64,000 nt of DNA from Neoceratodus forsteri (taxonomy: Eukaryota; Chordata; Ceratodontiformes; Ceratodontidae): NCBI GenBank assembly GCA_016271365.2, contig CM057454.1, forward strand, positions 696,585,501-696,649,500, given 5' to 3'. Position 1 is the stretch's first letter. Each line of letters begins with the position of its first letter. This document shows positions 1 through 10,140 of this stretch, in pieces. Position numbers and translations under genes: made by a program. The notes beneath the pieces are model-generated. The model was not told where the DNA came from, searched no databases, and worked only from the letters and a program-made list of their open reading frames with translations.

Positions 1-477
1 AGAGATCATAGCCATCAGATGTGGTAAGCAATAAACACTCACCATTCAACATTACAAGGCAGAGGCAGGGTAATGATAGCACCTGACTTTACTGCTATAA
101 TTATAGGAGAGAAAGGCAGGAACAGATAGCTTCAGCCTACCCCCTCGGTACAGTTGCAGCCAAAGACTTAGACAGCTATTTCCAGATGTTTCCCAATATT
201 TATAAAAATAGGTTGTTTTATAGCCCATTAATGGTACTGCAGGCAAACAAGGGATTTGTCTATAGATACCACAGAAACTATTTGGCCATGTATTTTGCTG
301 TACCTGTACTTCCAACACCTAGTAAGGGAGAAGCAGGAGACAAAAATGTTGTCAAGGATAAAGGAGGAAAGAAAGGGTGTCTGACAAGCACAATGAAGGT
401 AAGTAAAACAAATTCTAGCAAGAGCCCATAGGGCTGTGAAGAGCTACCAAATGACCAAAGTTACAAATGAGCCAAGA
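1..477. other. unassigned AT-rich DNA
   Basis: I see no gene, known repeat or structured element here. Short open frames occur on both strands but have no recognisable motif, and their composition matches the surrounding noncoding DNA. Confidence 0.5.
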
Positions 478-489
478 AATTATGCAATG

Positions 490-640
490 CCTGGGTGCAA
501 CTTGGCCATTTTTTGGAAGCATTGCACAAAATTTTCCACATGGCCTTTTTGGGACCCCTCTTCATGAATAGTACTAGTGTCATTTTGTTCACGTGTCCTG
601 AAAGGTGATTTCACAGAACTAATATGCTATTATTTAATAT
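490..640 (+). repeat. fragment of the ~2.5-kb foldback element
   Basis: The stretch containing a 'ccacatgg...ttgggacccctc' block, then 'tcatgaatagtac', 'gtcattttgttc' and 'ctgaaaggtgatttcaca', follows in the same order as 39660-39790 and 52990-53100 inside the large foldback element. It matches the first ~299-bp hairpin module of that element, without its neighbours. It is probably a truncated or eroded copy. The similarity was read by eye, so the ends are approximate. Confidence 0.6.
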
Positions 641-1118
641 TCAGAAATTGATAGTGAACTTGATATAAGGTTAGGAAACTTTGCAAAACTTAGGGAAGTG
701 TGACATTCCCAGATTTTTACCAACATCACTGGTAAACTATAAATTTATAATATTTCTATCTCCAATACAAACACATTCCCTTTTTGAGTTTTTATTTTGA
801 AAGAGATTAGTTTTGCTGTTGTACATGGCATGGTCATAATAACAAGTGTAAACAGTATTTACAAGTTAAATATTTAAAATGCACACTACATATTGAAATA
901 ATAGTATATGACTATTTAGAAGCAATGGTCAAATATGGAAAACATCTTTTATTAAAAAAAATTTCCATACTGTCACTCAAATATTATTTTGGATAAACAT
1001 TTCAGATAGCAATTTATTATTTTCTTGTTGGAGCAGTGTAGTGCTTTTTGGTCACAATCACCAAAAACTGGCATGCGCTAATTCCGTCTTCTTGAATTTA
1101 TTTAGTCAGAGTACATGC

Positions 1119-1151
<33 letters not shown>

Positions 1152-1152
1152 G
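1119..1152. repeat. (TG)n microsatellite
   Basis: An uninterrupted TG run followed by a short TATATG interruption and more TG. It produces a spurious Cys/Val open frame. Confidence 0.95.
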
Positions 1153-1159
1153 AGCATGC

Positions 1160-1640
1160 AAACTGTCACTGTAGATAAACAAGATGCTATAGCCCCAGTT
1201 CTGGCAGTCTCTCACCATTCACCAGGACTAAATGCAGACAGTGTGAAAACCAAACACTTACCATACCCCCACACTGTAGCTGGCTCTATGGATTATCTAA
1301 GGGTTTAAAACCCAAGCTGTGTCACTCCATTACCTCTTACCATTACTAAATCCATCACAGTGTGGGTAAGTTTGCACTGAGCCTGCCCCACATGGTACTG
1401 TACCTGTGGATAAACTGAGAGCTTTATCTACTTTTTACCAACACTAAATTCATCACAGTGGGTGGGTGGGGGCTGCACAGTACCTCTCACTGTGGATAAA
1501 CAAAGAACTTCAGTTTACCATCTAGTGCTATCTCAACTGTACCTTGTATGAGCATTGAGAAGAAAAGTCTGCAGTGAACCTGATTCTGTGGATGAACAGA
1601 GGTGTTGTAAGTCATCACCTTTCACTAGCACTGGATAGAA
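1160..1640. repeat. degenerate tandem repeat keyed on 'ctgtggataaac'
   Basis: The motif 'ctgt(g/a)gataaac' or a close variant recurs near 1168, 1284, 1402, 1489 and 1585. Each copy is followed by similar text mentioning 'cacagtg', 'taccat' and 'cactaaat'. Spacing of about 87-118 bp suggests an old, eroded tandem array. Confidence 0.45.
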
Positions 1641-1664
1641 AATATACAAAGGTTGAATAGAAAT

Positions 1665-1719
<55 letters not shown>
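1665..1719. repeat. (GATA)n microsatellite
   Basis: About 13 uninterrupted tetranucleotide units. The opposite strand reads as a spurious Ser-Ile-Tyr-Leu repeat peptide. Confidence 0.97.
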
Positions 1720-1720
<1 letters not shown>

Positions 1721-2474
1721 AACAGAAGAAAATGGTCTCAGATCCCAATAAATGCTCATAGGAACAAAGGTAAAAACTTAAGTTTGTCAGTAAGGGGTGA
1801 GACAGTTAACAAAGCTGCAGTTGGACTGTCTATAATCTGACACTGTAGTCTTCCTGAGTGTTTCAGAGCTTCAACAAATTCCAGTACAACAGATAATGAG
1901 TTAACCCATAGGATGCTGAAAGAAACAGAATAAATCTATTAGACTGAGCTAGAAAGATGCTAAATCTGCAGCCCTGCAAAGGTTCAATTGAGAGGCTAGA
2001 AACAGCAGTTACAAAAGTTTTTTTTGTTAATATCCTAAGAAGTTTGGAGGTACAATACAGTAGCATCCTCCTCCCTTCTGATACCTTTAACATAGAGCAG
2101 CAAATAGCAAAAATCAGAGGGGGAGTGCATTATTTTGCAGCTGTGGAGGAATACTGCCAAATGTCCAAAAAGGGAGTTCCACAATCAGCCATTTTTAGAG
2201 GTACAATCTGATCCCAATAGGGTTGTAGGCTCTGCCCACAGCCCTAAAAATAACTGTCCTCAGCAATGAATAAAGTAAGAATTAGTCATGCAGTGGAATG
2301 CCACTGTAACATAGATATTTACTACATATATGACATATTGTTCATGGGGCATAGTTGGGAAATATTTCTGACACATTCTTCTCAGGTTATCAGAAGGGGT
2401 CAAACCATTTTTACAAAGGACACAGGTACTCAGATCCACCTTACAGGACTCCTATGGTGAGAAAATTTCCTTCT
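1720..2474. other. unassigned DNA
   Basis: No recognisable coding motif, repeat or structure was found between the GATA tract and the inverted-repeat arm that starts near 2475. Confidence 0.45.
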
Positions 2475-3064
2475 AGGAATGGATCCAGAAGGAAATGATT
2501 TGATACCTTTTAATGGACCAACATAGATGTAACAACAAGAACAAAGTGCTCTAACTTTCAGACCAACCAGTCCTTCAGAAGTTCATGGCAGTTGTTTAGA
2601 AAATACAGTACTTATAACAGCTAGATAATGCAGAGAAAAACAGAAAAAATCCCCATTGGTTTAAAATACTCATTTAAAAAAAACAAACAGAAGATGATGT
2701 CAGAGAAGTTTAACAGTACCATACTGCCTTCAACCAGAAGGAACCCTGGGTCAAACGTGCTTGGTGGAACACACATACAAAGAATCCTACTGCATATAAA
2801 TTTAATTGACATAAGAAAACACTGCTGAAGCAGATAACTCCTAAATCAAGCTATGAGTGTCACAGTTAGTATAAGGATGTGATTACTTAAAGGCAACCCC
2901 CACCCAGATGAAAGACAAACTAAGATTGTTATAGGACTCATGAAGTTTCAATGTCTGCATTACAGACAAGAATTTACCAGTAAAGTTGTCTTAAAAACAT
3001 CAGTGCACACTGTGTGATGTGTAAAACCTAGCTGGACCTGTCACCCAGCTGTACTCTCAAGCTA
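2475..3064 (-). repeat. Penelope-like element, 3' terminal arm of an inverted repeat
   Basis: This ~590-bp segment is the reverse complement of 5220-5806 over its whole length, with scattered mismatches and small indels. In the orientation of the Penelope-like ORF (minus strand) it lies downstream of the ORF. It carries a hammerhead-like block on the minus strand (2555-2580), where one AAG present in the other arm is missing from the CTGAAG core. It ends near 'ggatccagaag', which matches the outer end of the other arm. Confidence 0.8.
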
Positions 3065-3376
3065 GATATAAGGCCCAAGAAATTTCAAAAACCTCAGGAC
3101 TATATAAATGATAATTTAAATATAAATTGATAATATTAGTGTCAAACAAAAAACTCTAGTCGAGGAACCTCAAGGAATTAAGACCATGTAGCCTGATATG
3201 TACTGATGTCAATATACACTGAGAATGTAACAACTTGATGTACCACAAGTGTCTAAGGAATCTGAAAAAGAGATAAAAATGTAATTTCTCTCCTCCTCTT
3301 CGTACAAACAATACACCCTAACCCACCCCACATCACCATAATGTGGGTGGGGACATACATAGCTTTAAGGAGATGT

Positions 3377-3497
<121 letters not shown>

Positions 3498-4097
3498 TAG
3501 TGAACCTATATTCACTTCAGTCACTGCAATTGTTCCCAAAGGAATTCAACTTGTCATGAAATCCTGAGTAAAAGGGCTTATGTCTCCTAATACCTACAGA
3601 GCAAAAATGTGACACTATTTAACCGTACTACTATCTGCATAGTAACATTTCCAAGGATAGTGGATAGAACTACCATGAAATAAACCTGCCTGTCTCCCCA
3701 GGATAAGGTAACTAGAAGTAAATATAAAGTATGTGTGTAAGACCAGAGGTCTAACATACCTACATATCCAAAAATTACTACAATATTAGCCTAATGTAAA
3801 AAGATCTGTGCAGGACTCCCATGCAAATGAGATCACACACCCCAATATGTACAGAGTTACAAAAATTATATGTGACAGTATATGATAACACTCCTGTATG
3901 TACAATAGCAGGCTAGGTAATCTGAATATGGTGCAATGGAATCAATCTCACCCCCAGGCAAAGATAAAAAGTAAGAAGGAATTAATATTTATTATGTGTG
4001 TGAAGTAAGAATAGTAACACATTTTAACTCCATATATCTAAATAGAGACTTACCTCAATGTGACAGCAAGACCCACATCTGTTACATCACATACCTC

Positions 4098-4143
4098 ACA
4101 ACACATACCCACACACATACATACATACACACATGCACCCACA
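4098..4143. repeat. CA/CATA-rich microsatellite
   Basis: Imperfect CA and CATA units just beyond the stop codon of the Penelope-like pseudogene, in the presumed 3' untranslated region. Confidence 0.85.
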
Positions 4144-4202
4144 TCCCACACATGCTGAAGTCCTATAATATGTCAGTCTGAAGAAGAAAAGGTCTGTGGA
4201 TG

Positions 4203-5219
4203 TTAGTTTGTGTAGTGTCCCATAAAATCAAGATCAACGTTCATCCCATCTGCTACCATATTGAAATGTAAAATAAGTTTCATCTCAAAAGCTCATCTCT
4301 GTTGTGTGTTTTTGAGATTTCCTTTTAAGACCATTACTGACATATCTGAGATTGAGTGGTCAGGCTGGGAGAAGTTGCCCCACTGGTTTTTCAGTCTTCT
4401 TTGCTGTAATAGTACGTCTGTGTGAGTTCATCCTAGTGCAGAGCTGTTGGCCTGTCTCTCCAACATAACCAGTTTGTGGACATCTCTTGCACTGAATGAA
4501 ATAAACAACATGTCATGACAAGCATGTATAACTCCCATGCACCTGAAATTGTCTGTTTTGTGATGTAACCACACAGTCCGAGGTAGAAATGAGCCCACAA
4601 GTCTTACAGGGGCGTTGATTGCAGGGTTGTGTGCCATTGTGTGACATGGTATTCTGTTCCGGAGAAAGTTTGTACCTAATAATTTGGCTGGATAAATTTG
4701 GCAGTTGTTTAAAAGATAGTAGTGGGAGTTCCTTAAAAATACAATTAAGGGTTTCATCCTCACTAAATATTGGGTGGAGATCTTTAATAATCTTATGCAG
4801 ACGTTCAAGGTCTGGATGATATGTGACTACCAAGGGTATTCTGTCTGTAGCTGTCTTTTCTTTATATTGAAGTAGTTGTTGTCTTGGTACTTGCATTGCC
4901 CATTCTGTTATCCTGTCAATTTCCCTGGAAGAGTGTCCCTGCTCAATAAAGGTGTTTTTCAACATAGCCAAATGTGTATCTCTGTCATCCTCATTTGAAC
5001 AAATACGATGACAACGGAGTGCTTGACTGTATATGACAGATTTTTTTTGTATGGTTTGGGTGATTACTTTTCTTGTGCAGGTATCTCTGTCTGTCTGTTG
5101 GCTTCCTATAAATACATGTATGTAAGGTTCTATCCTTAATGGTGAATGTGGTGTCCAGAAAGTTAACCTTGGTGGTAGAGTACTCCAGGGTAAGATTTAT
5201 AGTAGGGTGGAGATTATTA
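4203..5219 (-). pseudogene. Penelope-like element: end of RT plus GIY-YIG endonuclease
   Basis: Penelope-like retroelements encode a reverse transcriptase followed by a GIY-YIG endonuclease. Read from 5219 downwards, the frame shows an RT C-terminal block (FLDTTF, then RKPTDRQRYLHKKS) and, after a frameshift, the QALRCHRICS motif. A linker with NLSSQIIRYKL follows, then the cysteine pair in RPCKTCGLI. The endonuclease block then reads VVYFIQC...TGYVGETGQQL..R..SHRR. The frame ends with FNMVADGMNVDLDFMGHYTN and TAA at 4203-4205. Defects are a 1-nt shift in the A-tract at about 5041-5047, an in-frame TGA just before the GIY-YIG block near 4513, and another stop at about 4290. The RT palm with its catalytic aspartates is missing because the copy is 5'-truncated against the right inverted arm. 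The family assignment is secure; the subfamily (Neptune-like) is a guess. Confidence 0.88.
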
Positions 5220-5806
5220 AGCTTGAGAGTACAGCTGGGTGACAGGTCCAGCTAGGTTTTACACATCACACAGTGTGCACTGATGTTTTAAGATAACTTT
5301 ACTGGTAAATTCTTGTCTATAATGCAGACATTTAAACTTTGTGAGCCCTATAACAATCTTAGTTTGTCTTTAATCTGGGTGGGGGGTTGCCTTTCAGTTA
5401 GCACATCCTTATACTAACTGTGACACTCATAGCTTGATTTAGGAGTTATCTGCTTCAGCAGTGTTATCTTATGTCAATTAAATTTATATGCAGTAGGATT
5501 CTTTGTATGTGTGTTCCACCAAGCAAGTTTGACCCAGGGTTCCTTCTGGCTGAAGGCAGAATGGTACTGTTAAACTTCTCTGACATCATCTTTTTTTTTT
5601 TAAATGAGTATTTTAAACCATGGGAATTTTTTTCTGTTTTTCTCTGCATTATCTAGCTGTTATAAGTATTGTATTTTCTAAACAACTGCCATGAGCTTCT
5701 GAAGAAGGACTGGTTGGTCCGAAAGCTAGAGCACTTTGTTCTTGTTGTTACATCTATGTTGGTCCATTAAAAGGTATCAAATCATTTGCTTCTGGATCTA
5801 TTCTTG
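5220..5806 (+). repeat. Penelope-like element, 5' inverted arm
   Basis: Reverse complement of 2475-3064. It abuts the truncated start of the RT pseudogene at 5219/5220, so the ORF is preceded by an inverted copy of the element's own tail. Terminal repeats in direct or inverted orientation are a known property of Penelope-like elements. The + strand contains a more complete hammerhead-like core at 5699-5724. Confidence 0.8.
5699..5724 (+). ncRNA. hammerhead-ribozyme-like core
   Basis: CTGAAGA at 5699-5705, a single A, GGAC (5707-5710) pairing with GTCC (5717-5720) across a 6-nt loop, then GAAA at 5721-5724. This is the order of the hammerhead core (CUGANGA, stem II, GAAA), and hammerhead motifs are known in Penelope-like elements. 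There is one extra A between the core and stem II compared with the consensus. I have not established stems I and III, so activity is doubtful. Confidence 0.4.
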
Positions 5807-5989
5807 CAAGGACCAATACAGCAACTACTAAATCTAGATTTCTTCTAGGAATGGGCACAGGAGCAACTTTGATAATTATCCAGATTGCTCCTTCTTCATG
5901 GAAGTGGCTAAACAAAGGGGTGCTGCTGTTGCCTAAAAGACAAGCCTTTCACTGGGTAAGCAGTTGGTAGTTGTGGGATTAGAACCAGA

Positions 5990-6865
5990 TAGATACCTTA
6001 ATAGTCAGATGGGGTTAGTATTGAACTATATGAAGCAGTCTGAGCATCTGGTCAATCTTGTGTGTAAGTTCATCACAAACCAGTGACTCTCCAGTTGTAC
6101 CTCTCCACAATTCATATGCCTTTATGGTGGAGCATTGTTCCTCTATGGAGGCACCCACAGTGGAGTCCAAGGAGGATGCTGGGAACCTCCACAAAGGAGT
6201 CACACAGGAGGGTGGCATGGGATCCCACGGGGGAAGGAAACAACTCCTAGTGGGGGACTCAATTGTTAGGGGGTGGAACCGGGGCAGGGAGGGGAGAGGG
6301 AGGTAAGGTGTCTACCTGGTGCCATGGCATGGACGGACAGGAAGCAAATCCTCAGGATCATGGGTACAGCTGCACAGAAGAGGGAGCTGGATATCATTGT
6401 CCACCTAGGGACAAATTACCTTGCTGGGAATGGGATCAGAGCTATGCAGGAGGAGTTTGTGGTATTGGGGAGGGGCCTTAGACAAGTAGCATGAACAGTA
6501 ACCTTCTTAGAGGTGCTGCCTGTCTATGGCATGAGTGAGGCTAGGGTACTACACACTATGCGATTCAATGAATGGTTGAAAAACTGGTGCAGAGTGCAGG
6601 ATTATGGCTTCATTCTGGACTGGGGATCCACCTAGAAGGATACAGGCCTACACTGGCATGATAGTCTGCATCTGTCTGGGAGGGAAATCAGGGTCCTAGG
6701 TGATAGGTTTAAATGCTTCATTGGCAAGCTTTTAAATTAGTCAAGAGGGGATGCCGTCTTCCCCCACAAAACAGGGTAGTTAGTGAGGTTAACACCAAGG
6801 TAGAGAGGTCAATAAGGTGCAGGGCTGGGGTAAATGGAGAAAAAGGCAAAGGAAGTAAGTACAGG
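5990..6865 (+). pseudogene. CR1-type LINE (family A) ORF1, esterase-like
   Basis: Some CR1-clade LINEs encode an ORF1 protein with an SGNH/GDSL esterase fold, thought to act in the RNP or at membranes. Here the series is readable: KQLLVGDSIVRGW at about 6238-6280 (block I, Ser nucleophile), IIVHLGTNYLAGNGIRAMQEE near 6395-6455 (block III; the usual GTND reads GTNY), VLPVYGMSEAR near 6515, and HDSLHLSGREIRVLGDRFK near 6660-6715 (Asp-His block). ORF1 ends near 6738 at 'aattag'. Defects are a frameshift after the GDS block at about 6300 and in-frame stops near 6492 and 6632. It belongs with the ORF2 at 12738-15620, from which it is separated by the 6866-12737 insertion. The 5' end is unclear. 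Confidence 0.8.
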
Positions 6866-7211
6866 TGTAACCCCTAAGTGGTACTACTCCTAGAGTTACA
6901 CCCCTGCCTACTACTTAGGATGTAGGTTGAGGGGTTCAGATTCTTAAACTTACATTAGACTGGCTCCTTTCCATAAGGTTTCCTAATGCACAGTGCCTCC
7001 ACCCAGAGTTTACATTTAAAGTGAGCTAGCTGTTATCTGGTACAACCTCTGGGGATGTTATACCACTCACAATTACCATTTGCCACCCCAACACATGACC
7101 CAATATACAGTTTCCCACATTTCAGGCATTTAGTAATTAACGACTCACTCTAATAATATGCTCATGATCAATCAAATTGCAAAAACAGTAACAATAATAT
7201 TTATTTAGGGA

Positions 7212-10140
7212 ACATAGAAACATAGATTTTGATGGCAGATAAGGACTGCTTGACCTGTCTAGACTGCCCATTTCCCTACTTACAGGATAAGCTGCAGATC
7301 CTAGTTAACCAACAGCCTATTTCTTCCTACCCCCACAAGAATTGCCTTATGTCTGTCCCATGCATTTTTGAATTCTCCTACAGTTTTAGACCCCACAACC
7401 TCCTCAGGAAGGCTGTTCCATGCGTCCACCACCCTCTTTGTGAAAAAATACTTCCTCACATTGCCCCTGAGCCGTCCCTCATCTGTCTTCAAATTATGTC
7501 CCCTTGTTCTTGCACATCTCTTTTTCTAAAAGATGCTACCCCCTTGGACTTTGTTGATCCCACTGAGGTACTTAAAAGTTTCTATCATGTCCCCCGTCTC
7601 CCTCCTTTCCTCAAGGGTATACATATTAAGCTCCTTTAGTCTCTCCTCGTATGGCTTCTGGTGCAGACCCTGCACCATTTTAGTTGCCCTCCTCTGGACT
7701 GCCTCTATCCTGTCTATGTCCTTGTGGAGATGGGGTCTCCAGAACTGGATGCAGTACTCCAGATGGGGTCTCACCAATGTCTGTACAGAGGCATAACAAC
7801 TTCCTGTTTTCTGGTGGTGATGCCTCTCCCTATACATCCCAGTATCCCGCCAGCCCTCCTCACTGCCTTCTCACATTGCTTGCTTACCTTTAGGTCATCT
7901 GATATGACTACCCCCAGGTCCCTCTCCATTTTTGTTGTTGTTAGTACCACCCCTTCCCCCCATTGTGTACTCGTCTACTGGGTTTTTGTTTCCCAGGTGC
8001 ATTATTTAGTACTTCTTTGCACTGAATCCAAGCTGCCATACTTCTGACCATTCCTCCAACCTCGTCAAGCCCCTTCTCATCCTTTCCATGCCTCCTTGTG
8101 TATCAACCCTGTTTCAGATCTTTGTGTCATCTGCACAGAGGCATACTTTTCCTTCCAGTCCCTCTGCAATGCCACTTATAAAGATATTAAAAAGGACTGG
8201 ACCCAGTACTGAACCCTGCGGCACCCCACTAGTAACACCTCTTTCTTCAGAGTGGATTCCATTTACAATTACCTTCTAATTCCTGTTGTCCAGCCAATGT
8301 TTTACCCAGCTTACCACACTGGGACCCACTCCCAGGTTAGTTAATTTGACTATTAATCTTTTGTGTGGGACTGTGTCAAATGCTTTGCTAAAGTCTAGAT
8401 AGGCCATGTCCACAGCCCCTCCCTAGTCTACTACTTTGGTCATCCAGTCAAAGAAATCAATTAGATTCATCTGACATGACCTTCCCACTGTGAACTCATG
8501 CTGCCTTGGGTCCTGTACCCTACTGGCCTCTAGGTACTCAACAATTCTTTCCTTCAGAAGTGATTCCATCACTTGCTCTACCACTGAGATCAAACTGACA
8601 GTTCTGTAGTTTCCTGCTTCTGTCTTGCTCCCACTTTTGTGAAGAGGAATCACATCCATTTTCTCCAGTCCTCAGGTACCACACCATCCTCCCATGATTT
8701 GTTAGAAAGGGTAGTCAGTGGTGTCACTAGTTCTTCCCTTAATTCTTTTAGAATTCTGGGGTGAATTCCATCAGGCCCCATTGCTTTGTCCACCTTCAGT
8801 TTTAGGAGTTCTTTCAGAACCCTTTCTTCTGTGAAAGGACTGGGATTGACACCTCTATCCAGAGTGCTTCTGTTAATTGGATTAGGCACCTCCTCCTCCT
8901 CCTCTTTTGTGAATACTGAGCAGAAGTATTCATTCATTATCCCTGCTTTTCCACTGTCCCTCTCTGCCCACCCACTGTCCATTCTGTTCAGCCTCACTAT
9001 CCCTCCCTTTGTCTTTCTACTCTCCCTGATGTACCTATAATAGGTTTTATCCCCTTTAATAACCAAGTTGGTTATCTTTTCCCCAGTTTGGGCCTTAGAT
9101 ATTCTGATTTCCTTCCCTGCTTCCTTCTGCCCTGACTGGTGCAGTTCTCTGTCCTGCTCCTTCTATGTTTTCTTGTACTTCCTAAATGCCATCTTTTTCT
9201 CCCTAACTTTCCTTTTGAGAACTGTAGTGGCTTTTTCTTTCATGTTGCTTTGTTTATTTGCTTTACACAAAGGCTTGTTGCCTCTGTGAAGGCAGTTTTG
9301 ATGTTTCCCCATCGTTGCTCCACCCCTCTTTCTAGCCTGTTTGCTAGTGCTTTTCAAAGGCACCCTCCCATCTTGCCAAAGTCAGCCCTCCTGAAGTCCA
9401 GTACCTTCACTTTTGTATGGCTTGATTCAGTAGCTGAGTTTATTGTGAACCATGCTGCTTAGTGGTCACTTGTTCCCAGATGGCTACCCACTTCTAGATC
9501 TGAGATCCTCTCACTGTCCCCATTTGAGAGTATGAGGTCTAAGATTGCTCCTTCACCAGTGGGTTCCAAAACTAGCTGTCTGAGGCATGCCACCTGAGGG
9601 GCATCAAGAATGGCCCTGCTCTTGGATGTGGCTGCAGCAAAGATGTTCCAGTTAACATCTGGCATATTCAGGTTCCCCATCAACAGTACCTCCCCTTTCT
9701 CTGCCATCCTAAAGATGCCTTCTATCATATCCTTGTCCATTCCTTCACCTGACATGGGGGTCTTTGTACAACCCCTGTGCAGATTGTAGTGCCATTTCCA
9801 GTCTCTAAGGTGACCCACAGTGCCTCCTCTCCTCCCTGTTTACTCTTTTGTTATGTTGCTTTTATCCCTTCCCTGACATAGAGAGCTACTCCTCCCCCTC
9901 TTCTACCCTCCCTGTCTCTCCTTTGGTTGTGTACCCTGGTATGTTAACATCCCAGTCATGGTTCTCTGTGTACCATGTTTCTGTGACTGCTACGATATCC
10001 AGCATCCCTCTTCCACCAAGGCCACCAGTTCAGGGATCTTGTCACCCAGACTATGAGCATTGGTACTCATTACCCTCCATTTCATGATGGCATTACTCCT
10101 TAGGAGTTAGGGAAGGGGAAACAGGAGGAGTAGAGGTTAT
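7212..10140 (-). pseudogene. CR1-type LINE (family A), ORF2 EN-RT, nearly complete
   Basis: ORF2 of CR1 encodes an APE-type endonuclease and a reverse transcriptase that copy the element at its target. On the minus strand, from 10087: MSTNAHSLGDKIPELVALVEE, then the endonuclease with LLMGNLNMPDVNWN (GDxN changed to GNLN) and an intact HLGTSDH at 9459-9480. RT follows with DKAMGPDGIHPRILKEL near 8770, DVIPLHKSGSKTEAGNYR near 8600-8650, and CADDTKI near 8115-8135 (usual F/YADD). The thumb and C-terminus ([38 protein letters not shown]) cover 7300-7650. The 3' UTR ends at about 7212 with the family signature 'ggcagataagga' and 'catagaaacatag' (read on +). Several frameshifts are present. It lies inside the TG...CA element, so it is the younger insertion. 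Confidence 0.88.
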
